Shown: piece after piece, positions 43,283-52,095 of the stretch
How the letters are laid out: every line of letters starts with the position of its first letter
Numbering within the stretch: the first letter of the stretch is position 1
Notes under the pieces: model-generated
Database searches by the model: none
Told to the model about the DNA's origin: nothing
What the model saw: the letters and a program-made list of their open reading frames with translations, nothing else
Program-made: the position numbers and the translations under genes
DNA from: NCED01 sp035493955
GTDB taxonomy: Bacteria > Pseudomonadota > Alphaproteobacteria > Caulobacterales > Caulobacteraceae
NCBI GenBank assembly: GCA_035493955.1
Contig: DATJHI010000035.1
Location: 186,001 to 250,000, forward strand
Length of the DNA: 64,000 nt
Direction: 5' to 3'

Positions 43283-43462
43283 ATGGCCGACCCGCCGGAA
43301 GACTCCACGCCGCCCGCGGACTCTCCGATCCGCCGGGCCCTGAACCTGAAGAGGGCGGCCCTGGAGGCCAAGGCCAAGCCCCCGAAGGGCGGCAAGTTCC
43401 AGCGCGAACAGGCCGCCGCGGCCCGGTCCACCTCCAAGTCCAAGCCCTGGATGGGCCGCTAG
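43283..43462 (+). CDS. Small basic conserved-type protein, 59 residues
   Basis: AAAGGAG precedes the ATG by 7 nt. Acidic Pro-rich N-terminus (ADPPEDSTPPADSP), then a Lys/Ala helix (IRRALNLKRAALEAKAK) and a tail with GGKFQREQAAAA and KPWMGR. The same tail pattern (GGK.QREQAA...KPWM) is one I associate with a small conserved alphaproteobacterial protein family. Function unknown; the charge pattern suggests nucleic-acid or ribosome contact. Its stop shares the palindromic CTAG with the stop of the convergent Rieske gene. Confidence 0.75.
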   Translation: MADPPEDSTPPADSPIRRALNLKRAALEAKAKPPKGGKFQREQAAAARSTSKSKPWMGR

Positions 43463-44505
43463 GCGCCCTGGGCCGACTCCGCCTCGGCTTTCAACCGCCG
43501 CGTCAGCAGCCGCCGCGCCAGCAGCGGCCCCTGGTCGACGGCCAGATCGACCATCGGGGTGTCGGGATGGGCCAGGAGGGCGGCCTGCTGAGCCTCGATC
43601 ATTGCCCGATCCTCGTCGAATCCCGCCTGGATGCGCGCCTGCAGGGCCCGGGTGAAGTCCGGATCGTCCAGCTTGAAGTTGTGGCCGTAGGTCCAGAAGA
43701 AGTGGCTGGTGTGCTCGGTCTCGGGCGTGAGCGCCTGGACGGCCTGGAACTGCAGGGCGCGGGGATCGCGCCGCCCTTCCTTCGCCCCCGTCCCGGCCGG
43801 GGCGTTTCCCGACTCCAGGGTCAGGATATTGCCGGCGGTGAACCAGTCGTAGATGTGCCAGCGGTCGATGGGACCCTCGAGATCGGCCACGCCCCGCAGG
43901 AAGGGCGCAAGCTCCGGCTCGTTCAAGTACCAGCGGGTCAGGCGCAGGCCGCCTTCCGTCGGCTCGATCACCGGCCGGGTGTGGGCGATGGTCAACGAGC
44001 CCCCCAGGGTGGTCTCGTGGACGAAGGACAGGTGGGAAAAGTCCAGCTGGTTGTCCATGATCAGCCGGTAGTCGGCCTTGTAGTGCATGGTCGCCGGCAG
44101 CGACCGCCAAGCCGGGTCGTCCTGCCAGTGGCAGTCGGGGATGGCGGCGGGATCGGCCAGGGCGGGATCGCCCATCCAGATCCAGACGAAGCGGTCGCGC
44201 TCCACCAGGGGAAAGGCGCGGACGTGGGCGGCCGGGCTGATCCGCTCCTGGCCGGGGATCTCGACGCAGCGGCCGTCCGCCCCGAACAGCAGGCCGTGGT
44301 ACATGCAGCGCACCCGGTCGCCCTCGCGCCGGCCGATGGACAGGGGAGCGGCCCGATGGCTGCAGCGGTCGACCAGGGCCGCCGGCGCCCCGTCGCCGCA
44401 CCGGTAGAGCAGCACCTGTTCGCCGAGCAGCCGACGCGACAGCATGCCCGTCTGGTCCAGCTCGTCCGACCAGGCCGCCACGTGCCAGCAGTTTCTCAGG
44501 AACAT
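43459..44505 (-). CDS. Rieske aromatic oxygenase, VanA-like
   Basis: 348 residues. N-terminal Rieske [2Fe-2S] domain with C48-S-H50 (DRCSHRAAPL) and C67-x2-H70 (RCMYHGLLF), then a catalytic domain with the mononuclear iron ligands in MDNQLDFSHLSFVH (His158, His163 and a later Asp). Size and spacing match the vanillate O-demethylase/phenoxybenzoate type, which demethylates or hydroxylates aromatic acids with electrons from a separate reductase. No reductase gene is nearby. It is first in the cluster followed by a secreted unknown protein and two secreted cupins. Confidence 0.9.
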   Translation of the reverse strand: MFLRNCWHVAAWSDELDQTGMLSRRLLGEQVLLYRCGDGAPAALVDRCSHRAAPLSIGRREGDRVRCMYHGLLFGADGRCVEIPGQERISPAAHVRAFPLVERDRFVWIWMGDPALADPAAIPDCHWQDDPAWRSLPATMHYKADYRLIMDNQLDFSHLSFVHETTLGGSLTIAHTRPVIEPTEGGLRLTRWYLNEPELAPFLRGVADLEGPIDRWHIYDWFTAGNILTLESGNAPAGTGAKEGRRDPRALQFQAVQALTPETEHTSHFFWTYGHNFKLDDPDFTRALQARIQAGFDEDRAMIEAQQAALLAHPDTPMVDLAVDQGPLLARRLLTRRLKAEAESAQGA

Positions 44506-44692
44506 CGGCCCTCCATGCTTGCCGACGCTGGGCCGACCGGGGGCGGTTTGTAAAGCCGTCTCCCAAGTTCGCGGATGACGAAGGCTTGCGGCCGAGGGAT
44601 AGACCCCCGGGGAAATCTACAACGAAACTGCAGCCGAAAAGGTCTGGGCGCACGCTGGCGACCTATAAGGCGGCCCTGGCCTGATTGGGGAC

Positions 44693-44721
44693 CGTCCTTT
44701 CCGAAGCACGGGGAAGGGACG
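44693..44721 (-). terminator. Stem-loop after VIT transporter gene
   Basis: On the minus strand CGTCCCTTCC and GGAAAGGACG form a 10-bp stem (one G-U pair in RNA) with a 9-nt loop, starting 9 nt after the stop of the VIT gene. There is no U-run behind it. Confidence 0.45.
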
Positions 44722-44729
44722 ACGCCGAC

Positions 44730-45431
44730 TCAGGTGACCGCGCCCACCAGCCGGCCGATCCCCGCCGTCGCCGCCATGGCCAGGGCGCCCCAGAAGGCGA
44801 CGCGGGCGCAGGCCCGCCAGACCGGAGCCCCGCCGGCGCCGGCTCCGAGGGCTCCCAGGACCGCCAGGAAAGCCAGAGACCCCGCCGAAACCAGCGGGAT
44901 CGCCAACCCGGCCGGGCTGACGGCCACGATGCCCAGGGGGGCGGCGGCGCCGATGCTGAAGCTGGCCGCCGACGCCAGGGCCGCCTGGATCGGCCGCGCC
45001 GTGCTCGTCTCGGAAATGCCAAGCTCGTCCCGGGCGTGGGCTCCTATGGCGTCGTGGGCCATCAGCTGCCGCGCGACCTTGGCGGCGGTCTCCGCATCCA
45101 GTCCGCGTTTCATGTAGATTCCGGCCAGTTCGCCGTGCTCGCCGGTGGGGTCGAGGCGCAACTCCTCCCGCTCGCGGGCGAGGTCGGCGGTCTCCGTGTC
45201 GGCCTGGGAGCCGACGGAGACATATTCGCCCGCAGCCATCGACATGGCGCCGGCGACCAGGCCTGCCGCCCCGGCGACCAGCACCGCCGCCGGCTTGGTC
45301 CCCGCCGCGGCCACGCCGATGATCAGGCTGGCGGTCGAGACGATGCCGTCGTTGGCGCCCAGGACCGCGGCCCTCAGCCAGCCGATGCGCGACACCAGAT
45401 GGCGCTCGGCGTGCAGGTGGAGTCGGCTCAT
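44730..45431 (-). CDS. VIT1/CCC1-family metal transporter
   Basis: 233 residues with the family pattern: GWLRAAVLGANDGIVSTASLIIGVAAAG (helix 1, with the GANDGIVST motif), MSMAAGEYVSVGSQ (helix 2), a charged cytoplasmic insertion with Glu/His residues (~85-140) that can bind metal, and three C-terminal helices. Family members move Fe2+ or Mn2+ out of the cytoplasm or into a compartment. It begins 19 nt after the upstream spermidine-synthase-like gene ends and is probably cotranscribed with it. Confidence 0.9.
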   Translation of the reverse strand: MSRLHLHAERHLVSRIGWLRAAVLGANDGIVSTASLIIGVAAAGTKPAAVLVAGAAGLVAGAMSMAAGEYVSVGSQADTETADLAREREELRLDPTGEHGELAGIYMKRGLDAETAAKVARQLMAHDAIGAHARDELGISETSTARPIQAALASAASFSIGAAAPLGIVAVSPAGLAIPLVSAGSLAFLAVLGALGAGAGGAPVWRACARVAFWGALAMAATAGIGRLVGAVT

Positions 45432-45450
45432 GCGGTGGCTCTCCCGGGGG

Positions 45451-46122
45451 TCAGGGGCGGGTTGCGATCCATATCACGTGTCGCGCCCCGCGCTTGCCGT
45501 GGGCGCGGACGCGCCGTTCGTCCACCGTGTAGCCGGCCCGGCGAAGGCGTGGGGTGAAGCGCTCGTGCGGCGCCGACGACCACACCGCCAGGACGCCTCC
45601 GGGACGCAGGGCCCGGCGCGCGGCGGCCAGGCCCTCGGTGTCGTACAGGCGGTCGTTGGCCTTGCGGGTCAGGCCCTCCGGGCCGTTGTCGACGTCGAGC
45701 AGGATGGCGTCATAGCTTTCACGTCCCGCCCCGATCAGGGCGCCGACGTCGGTTTCACGGATCGCCGTCCGGGGATCGTCGAGGCAGCCCGCGAAGATCT
45801 CCGCCATGGGGCCGCGCGCCCAGGCCACGACGGCCGGGACAAGCTCGGCCACGGTGACCCGGGCGTCGGCGCCGAGGTCCGCCAGGGCCGCGCGCAGGGT
45901 GAAGCCCATCCCCAGCCCGCCGATCAGCACCTGTGCTTTCGGCCGGTCCCGGATGCGTCCGCAGGAGAGGTCGGCCAGGGCCTCCTCCGAACCGCTGAGC
46001 CGGCTGTTCATCAGCTCGATGGCCCCGGCCATGATCGAAAATTCGGCCCCGCGCTGCATCAGCCTGAGTTCGCCGCCGCCGTCCGGCATGGTCGTCGTGT
46101 CGAGATGCCGCCAGGGGATCAT
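45451..46122 (-). CDS. Spermidine-synthase-like protein, second copy
   Basis: 223 residues, class I methyltransferase/spermidine synthase fold: VLIGGLGMGFTLRAAL (motif I), RVTVAELVPAVVAWARG, and YDAILLDVDNGPEGL. The end RGARHVIWIATRP resembles the strand closing such domains. Same fold and similar size as the protein at 25287-25985, with the shared GGLG(L/M)G and LLD(I/V)D signatures, so they are paralogues or close relatives; sequence divergence outside motifs is large. The substrate is unknown. Operon partner is a VIT-type metal transporter. Confidence 0.78.
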   Translation of the reverse strand: MIPWRHLDTTTMPDGGGELRLMQRGAEFSIMAGAIELMNSRLSGSEEALADLSCGRIRDRPKAQVLIGGLGMGFTLRAALADLGADARVTVAELVPAVVAWARGPMAEIFAGCLDDPRTAIRETDVGALIGAGRESYDAILLDVDNGPEGLTRKANDRLYDTEGLAAARRALRPGGVLAVWSSAPHERFTPRLRRAGYTVDERRVRAHGKRGARHVIWIATRP

Positions 46123-46310
46123 GATACCGTCGCGCGCGGGAGGTCGGGCCCCGGTCTTATACGAGGGCGGCAGTCCGGTCCTAGTCCGGCCTCGTGGGCG
46201 AAAGCGCGGCGCCGCGCCCCTGATCGCTGTGGCAGGGCGCGAGACCGTGGACAGGCCCCCGTGCGGATGGGAAGGGTGGCGGGTCCATTCGACCCGAACC
46301 GGAGGCCATC

Positions 46311-49300
46311 CTGTCGGTCATCGCCGCGCTGCACCACGTCACCCGGTACCGCTACGACCGGCCGGTCGGGTTGGGCCCGCAGACCGTGCGCCTGCGGCCG
46401 GCGCCGCACACCCGAACCCGCATCCCCAGCTATTCGCTGAAGGTCACCCCGTCCCAGCACTTCATCAACTGGCAGCAGGACCCGCACGGCAACTGGCTGG
46501 CGCGGCTGGTGTTTCCCGAGCCCGCCACCGAATTCTCCATCACCGTCGACCTCACCGCCGAGATGACGGTGATCAATCCCTTCGACTTCTTCGTCGAGGG
46601 CTATGCCGAAAAGGCCCCGTTCGACTATCCGCCCGACCTGCGCGCCGACCTGTCGGCCTATCTGCAGCCGGAGGACGGCGGACCCTTGCTCGACGCCGCC
46701 GCGGCGCGCCTGGGGCCCAGCGGCCAGGGCACGGTGGACTTCCTGGTCGGGCTGAACGCCCAGCTCCAGCGCGACATCCGCTACGTGGTGCGGCTGGAGG
46801 CCGGGGTGCAGACCCCCGACGAGACCCTCAGCCTGGGCTCCGGCTCCTGTCGCGACAGCGCCTGGCTGCTGGTGCAGATGGCCCGGCGGATGGGCCTCGC
46901 CGCCCGTTTCGTCTCCGGCTACCTGATCCAGCTGCGCGCCGACATCGATCCGGTGGAGGGGCCGCTGGGGACGCGCACCGACTTCACCGACCTGCACGCC
47001 TGGGCCGAGGTTTATATTCCGGGCGCCGGGTGGATCGGCTTCGACGTCACCTCCGGCCTGCTCACGGGCGAGGGGCACATCCCGCTGGCCGCCTCGCCCC
47101 ACTACCGCTCCGCCGCCGCCATCACCGGAACCGCCGGGCCGGCCAAGGCCGAGCTCGAATTCGAGATGACGGTCGCCCGCCTGGTCGAGCCGATCCGCAT
47201 CACTCGGCCCTTCGAGGAACCCCAGTGGGACGCCCTGGATCGCCTCGGGGACCGGGTCGAGGCCGACCTCGAGAAACAGGATGTCCGCCTGACCCTGGGG
47301 GGCGAGCCCACCTTCGTCTCCGTCGACGACTTCGAGGCGGCCGAGTGGAACACCGACGCCTCGGGGCCGACCAAGCCGGCGATGTCGGAGCGGCTGATCC
47401 GCCGGCTCAAGGACCGCTTCGGCCCCGGCGGCCTGCTGCACTTCGGTCAGGGCAAATGGTATCCGGGCGAGCCCCTGCCACGCTGGGCGCTCGGCCTGTT
47501 CTGGCGGCGCGACGGGGCCCCGGTGTGGCGAGGCGAGGAGACCAAGGCCCACCCCGGGGCCGGGGCGGCCGACGCCCTGGCCATGACCCGCCGGCTGGCG
47601 GAACGGCTGGGAGTCGACCCTGCCTGCGTCATGCCCGCCCACGAGGACCCGCTGGTCTGGATCAAGGCCGAGGGCGACCTGCCGGCCAATGTCGCCCTGG
47701 ACGACGTCGACGACCCCGTTTCCCGCGACACCCTGCGCCGGGCCATGGCGGGGGGGCTGTCCAAGCCGGTCGGCTATGTCCTGCCGCTGCGCCGCGCCAC
47801 GGCCAAGGCGGAAGGGGAGGGCTGGCTGAGCGAGCCCTGGCGGTTCAGGCGGCGCAAGCTGTTCCTGTTGCCTGGCGATTCCCCCGTCGGCTTCCGCATC
47901 CCGCTGGACTCCCTGCCGGCGGTCAAGCCCAAGGACTATCCGCACATCGTCCCGCTCGATCCTTATGAGGAACGCGGGCCCCTGCCGGACCCGGACATCC
48001 TGTCCGCGCCTCGCCCTCCGGTCGCCAAGGCTTCGGCCAAGACCAAGGCGCCGATCGTGCGCACGGCCATCTCGATCCAGCCCCGCGACGGCCGGCTCCA
48101 TGTGTTCATGCCGCCGATCGCCCGGTTGGAGGATTATCTGGAGCTGGTCGCCCAGGTCGAGGCCGCCGCCGAGGGCCTGCCCGTTCGCCTCGAGGGCTAC
48201 ACCCCTCCGGACGACATGCGCATGGGGGTGCTGAAGGTGACCCCCGACCCGGGGGTGATCGAGGTCAATGTCCACCCCGCCGCCACCTGGCGAGAGGCGG
48301 TGGCCATCACCACGGGCGTCTATGAGGATGCGCGGGCCGAGCGCCTGGGCGCCGACAAGTTCATGATCGACGGGCGCCATACCGGCACGGGCGGCGGCGC
48401 CCATGTGGTGCTGGGGGCGTCCAACCCGGCCGATTCCCCCTTCCTGCGCCGCCCCGACGTGCTGAAGAGCCTGCTGCTCTACTGGCAACGCCATCCCTCT
48501 CTGTCCTACCTGTTCTCGGGCCTGTTTGTCGGGCCGACCAGCCAGGCGCCGCGGATCGACGAGGCCCGGCACGACGGGCTCTACGAGCTCGACATCGCCT
48601 TCGACATGATCCCGCCGCCGGGGAAGGGGGAGCCGCCCGCGCCCTGGCTGGTGGACCGGCTGTTGCGCAACCTGCTCACCGACGTCGGCGGCAACACCCA
48701 CCGCACCGAGATCTGCATCGACAAGCTCTATTCGCCGGACGGGCCGACCGGCCGGCTCGGCCTGCTCGAGTTCCGCGGCTTCGAGATGCCGCCGGACGCC
48801 CGGATGAACCTGGCCCAGCAGCTGCTGATCCGGGCCCTGATCGCCTGGTTCTGGCGCGAGCCCCAAGAGGGGCGGCTGGTGCGCTGGGGCACGACCCTGC
48901 ACGACCGGTTCATGCTGCCGCATTTCGTCTGGAGCGACTTCCTCGGGGTGCTGGGCGACCTGAACCGCGCCGGCTACGCCTTCGATCCCCAATGGTACGA
49001 GGCCCAGCGGGCCTTCCGCTTCCCGGTGCACGGGACAGTCCAGTACGGCGACGTCACCCTTGAGCTGCGCCACGCGCTGGAGCCCTGGCACGTCATGGGC
49101 GAGGAGAGCTCGGGCTCGGGGACGGTGCGCTTCGTCGACTCCTCGGTGGAGCGGCTGCAGGCGCTGGCCACGGGGTTCAACCCCGAGCGCCATGTCATCA
49201 CGTGCAACGGCCGGGCCTTGCCGATGACCCCGACGGGCGCGTCGATGGAAGCGGTGGCGGGGGTCCGCTACAAGGCCTGGAAACTGCCGAGCGGGCTGCA

Positions 49301-49568
49301 TCCGACCCTGCCGGTCGACGCCCCGCTCACCTTCGACGTCATCGACCGGGGAAACAACCGCTCGCTCGGGGGCTGTGTCTACCATGTCGTCCATCCGGGC
49401 GGCCGCAACTATGATACCTTCCCGGTCAACTCGTACGAGGCCCAGGCCCGGCGGCGGGCGCGGTTCGAAGCACAGGGACACAGCCCCGGAGTCGTGGTCC
49501 CGCCGGCTCTGGAAGCGTCGGGGGAGTTTCCGACGACTTTGGATTTGAGGACGCGCCTTGCCCGCTGA
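46311..49568 (+). CDS. Transglutaminase-DUF2126 putative amidoligase
   Basis: About 1085 residues. N-terminal bacterial transglutaminase part (LHHVTRYRYDRPV; catalytic triad Cys180 in GSGSCRDSA, His229 in DLHAWAEV, Asp245 in IGFDVTSG), then from ~295 the DUF2126 domain (LTLGGEPTFVSVDDFE), classed as a putative COOH-NH2 amidoligase with a glutamine-synthetase-like fold. No in-frame ATG, GTG or TTG precedes the conserved N-terminus; a CTG at 46311 has GGAGG 5 nt upstream, so I use it as start. The next usable standard start, TTG at 46371, would delete the conserved LHHVTRYRYDRP. Overlaps the next gene by 11 nt. First of four co-oriented genes. Confidence 0.85.
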   Translation: MSVIAALHHVTRYRYDRPVGLGPQTVRLRPAPHTRTRIPSYSLKVTPSQHFINWQQDPHGNWLARLVFPEPATEFSITVDLTAEMTVINPFDFFVEGYAEKAPFDYPPDLRADLSAYLQPEDGGPLLDAAAARLGPSGQGTVDFLVGLNAQLQRDIRYVVRLEAGVQTPDETLSLGSGSCRDSAWLLVQMARRMGLAARFVSGYLIQLRADIDPVEGPLGTRTDFTDLHAWAEVYIPGAGWIGFDVTSGLLTGEGHIPLAASPHYRSAAAITGTAGPAKAELEFEMTVARLVEPIRITRPFEEPQWDALDRLGDRVEADLEKQDVRLTLGGEPTFVSVDDFEAAEWNTDASGPTKPAMSERLIRRLKDRFGPGGLLHFGQGKWYPGEPLPRWALGLFWRRDGAPVWRGEETKAHPGAGAADALAMTRRLAERLGVDPACVMPAHEDPLVWIKAEGDLPANVALDDVDDPVSRDTLRRAMAGGLSKPVGYVLPLRRATAKAEGEGWLSEPWRFRRRKLFLLPGDSPVGFRIPLDSLPAVKPKDYPHIVPLDPYEERGPLPDPDILSAPRPPVAKASAKTKAPIVRTAISIQPRDGRLHVFMPPIARLEDYLELVAQVEAAAEGLPVRLEGYTPPDDMRMGVLKVTPDPGVIEVNVHPAATWREAVAITTGVYEDARAERLGADKFMIDGRHTGTGGGAHVVLGASNPADSPFLRRPDVLKSLLLYWQRHPSLSYLFSGLFVGPTSQAPRIDEARHDGLYELDIAFDMIPPPGKGEPPAPWLVDRLLRNLLTDVGGNTHRTEICIDKLYSPDGPTGRLGLLEFRGFEMPPDARMNLAQQLLIRALIAWFWREPQEGRLVRWGTTLHDRFMLPHFVWSDFLGVLGDLNRAGYAFDPQWYEAQRAFRFPVHGTVQYGDVTLELRHALEPWHVMGEESSGSGTVRFVDSSVERLQALATGFNPERHVITCNGRALPMTPTGASMEAVAGVRYKAWKLPSGLHPTLPVDAPLTFDVIDRGNNRSLGGCVYHVVHPGGRNYDTFPVNSYEAQARRRARFEAQGHSPGVVVPPALEASGEFPTTLDLRTRLAR

Positions 49569-52095
49569 CGCCGCCACCGCCGCCCGGAGACGAGGGGAGA
49601 ACCTGAGGCCCGACGCCGCGGGCCGGCTGTCCGGCTGGCTGCAGAACTACCGCCCCCTGCCTGGGGTGCCGGACGAGCTGTTCGATCCCCTGGGGCGGCC
49701 GCGCGACTACTGGCTGAATTTCCTCGGCGATTTCGCCGAATATCCGGACGACGAGTTCCGCAGCCGCTTCAGCCTGGCCACCCGGCACATCCGCGACACC
49801 GGCGTCTCGTACCGAATCTACGGCGAGGAGAACGAGCGCACCTGGCCGTTGAACCCCTTGCCCCTGCTCCTGGGGCAGGCCGAATGGGCCCAGATCGCCG
49901 CCGGCGTCGAACAGAGGGCCAATCTGATCGAGGCCCTGCTGCAGGACCTTTACGGCGAGGCGCGGCTGGTCGCCGACGGGGCCCTGCCGGCGGCGGCCCT
50001 GACCGGAAGCGCCGACTTCATCCGGCCGATGCGCGGGGTCAAGCCCGTCGGCGGCCGCTACCTCCAGCTCTACGCCGCCGACCTTGGCCGGGGCCCGGAC
50101 GGGCGCTGGTGGGTGCTGGGCGACCGGACCCAGGCGCCGTCTGGCGCCGGCTATGCGCTGGAGAACCGGCTGGTGCTGTCGAGGGCCTATCCGAACCTCT
50201 ACAACGCCATGAACATCCAGCGCCTGGCCCCCTTCTTCGACGAGCTGCGCCAGGGTCTGGCCGCCGCCGCGGGGCGCCAGGACCCGCGCATCTGTCTTCT
50301 GACCCCTGGCCCGTTCAGCGAGACCTATTTCGAACAGGCGCACCTGGCCCGCTATCTCGGCTTCCTGCTGGTGGAGGGGGACGACCTCGTGGTCCGCGAC
50401 GGCCGCGTCTACGTCCGCACCATCGCCGGGCTGAAGCGGGCCGACGTCATCCTGCGCCGGGTGGACGCCGACTTCCTCGACCCCCTCGAGCTCAACGGCG
50501 CCTCGCACCTGGGCGCGCCCGGCATGCTGGAGGCGATCCGCTCGGGCGGGGTGGCGGTGCTGAACATGCCGGGCTCGGGGGTGCTGGAGTCCAAGGCGCT
50601 GCTCGGGTTCATGCCCCGGCTGTGCCGCCGGCTGATGGGCGAGGAGCTCAAGCTGCCCAACGTCGCCACCTGGTGGTGCGGCCAGCCGAACGAACGGGCC
50701 CTGGTCGAGCGCAACCTCGGCGACCTCGTCGTCGCCCCGGCCTTCAATGGCCCCGCCGGCGGCGACCCCTTCTCCCGCCCGCGACTGACCGCCGACCTGT
50801 CGCCGGAGGAGAAACAGGCGTTGATCGCGCGTCTGGAGGACCGTCCGGGGGATTTCGTCGGCCAGGAGGTGGTGCGCCTGTCGACTACCCCCGTGCTGCG
50901 CGAGGGCCGGCTGGAACCCGCCCCGTTCGTGCTGCGGGTCTATGTCGCCGCCACCCCCGGCGGGATGAAGGTGATGCCGGGAGGCTTCTGCCGGACCTCC
51001 GACCTTCCCGACGCCAGGGCCGTCTCCATGGGCGAGGACGCCCGCACCGCCGACGTCTGGGTGATCAGCGACCGCCCGGTCGAGCGCGTCACCCTCCTGG
51101 CCAGCAAGGACGAGGTGAAGGTCCGCCGGATCATGGGCCGCCTGCCCAGCCGGGCCGCCGACAACCTGTTCTGGCTCGGCCGCTACCTCGAGCGGGCAGA
51201 GGCGACCCTGCGCCTGGTCCGCAGCCTGTGCACCAGCCTGATGGACTCAGAGGCGGCGATCCATACCGCCGGCGAGACTTTGGCGCGGCTGCAGCAGCTC
51301 CTGATCGACTGGGGCGCGCTGGAGAAGGCGGCCCTGGGCGGAGGCGCCCTCGACGCCGCCCGCGACACCCTGCACGACCAAGAGGCCTACGGGTCGGTGA
51401 TCTATCTGGTCCGCTCCGCCCGGCGCACCGCCGCCAGCATGCGCGAGCGCCTGTCGGCCGATTTCTGGACCTTGCTGCTCAATCTGGAGAGCCAGCTTTC
51501 CTCAGGCGCCCAGGAGGTGCTGTCGGAGGCGGAGGCGCTGCAACAGGTCGAGGCCGCCCTGCAGATCCTGGCCGCCCTTTCTGGCCTGGCCCAGGAGAAC
51601 ATGAACCGGGGGGCGGGCTGGCGCTTCCTCGATATGGGCCGGCGGATCGAACGCGGCGTCAACATCTGCCGTTTCACCCGCATGCTGGCCGACGACGACG
51701 CCACCATCGACGACCTCGACCTGCTGCTCGACCTGGCCGACAGCCAGATCACCTACCGGGCCCGCTATCTGGTTGGACTGGCCCTGACCCCGGTGCGGGA
51801 CATGGTCATGCTCGATCCGTTCAACACCCGGGCGCTGGCCTTCCAGGTGCAGACCCTGAAGGAGCATCTTTCGGTCCTGCCCTCGCTGGAGGATGACGGG
51901 ATGCTGGAGGAGCCCAACCGCGTCCTGCTGAAGTTGGCCGCCGAGGTCGAGACCGAGGACGCCGCCGCCCTCGACCTCGACAAGATGTCCGTCTTCGAGC
52001 GGGCGCTGATGGAGCTGTCGGAGGCGATCGCCGACCGTTACTTCCTGCAGGGCGCCAAGGCCCTGCCTACCGCCAAGCTGGTCGGGCTGGCGTGA
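49558..52095 (+). CDS. Circularly permuted ATP-grasp fused to Alpha-E domain
   Basis: 845 residues from a TTG overlapping the previous stop. Residues ~1-500 are the CP-ATP-grasp domain (NYRPLPGVPDELFD, YRIYGEENERTWPLNPLPLLL, DRTQAPSGAGYALENR, LTPGPFSETYFEQAHLARYLG, and a C-terminal ATP-binding part with RVYVRTIAG and VLRVYV). Residues ~525-840 are the all-helical Alpha-E domain (LPSRAADNLFWLGRYLERAEATLRLVR, ENMNRGAGWRFLDMGRRIERG). In many genomes these are two adjacent genes; here they are one. ATP-grasp enzymes join a carboxylate to an amine via an acyl phosphate. Overlaps the next gene by 4 nt. Confidence 0.9.
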   Translation: MPADAATAARRRGENLRPDAAGRLSGWLQNYRPLPGVPDELFDPLGRPRDYWLNFLGDFAEYPDDEFRSRFSLATRHIRDTGVSYRIYGEENERTWPLNPLPLLLGQAEWAQIAAGVEQRANLIEALLQDLYGEARLVADGALPAAALTGSADFIRPMRGVKPVGGRYLQLYAADLGRGPDGRWWVLGDRTQAPSGAGYALENRLVLSRAYPNLYNAMNIQRLAPFFDELRQGLAAAAGRQDPRICLLTPGPFSETYFEQAHLARYLGFLLVEGDDLVVRDGRVYVRTIAGLKRADVILRRVDADFLDPLELNGASHLGAPGMLEAIRSGGVAVLNMPGSGVLESKALLGFMPRLCRRLMGEELKLPNVATWWCGQPNERALVERNLGDLVVAPAFNGPAGGDPFSRPRLTADLSPEEKQALIARLEDRPGDFVGQEVVRLSTTPVLREGRLEPAPFVLRVYVAATPGGMKVMPGGFCRTSDLPDARAVSMGEDARTADVWVISDRPVERVTLLASKDEVKVRRIMGRLPSRAADNLFWLGRYLERAEATLRLVRSLCTSLMDSEAAIHTAGETLARLQQLLIDWGALEKAALGGGALDAARDTLHDQEAYGSVIYLVRSARRTAASMRERLSADFWTLLLNLESQLSSGAQEVLSEAEALQQVEAALQILAALSGLAQENMNRGAGWRFLDMGRRIERGVNICRFTRMLADDDATIDDLDLLLDLADSQITYRARYLVGLALTPVRDMVMLDPFNTRALAFQVQTLKEHLSVLPSLEDDGMLEEPNRVLLKLAAEVETEDAAALDLDKMSVFERALMELSEAIADRYFLQGAKALPTAKLVGLA

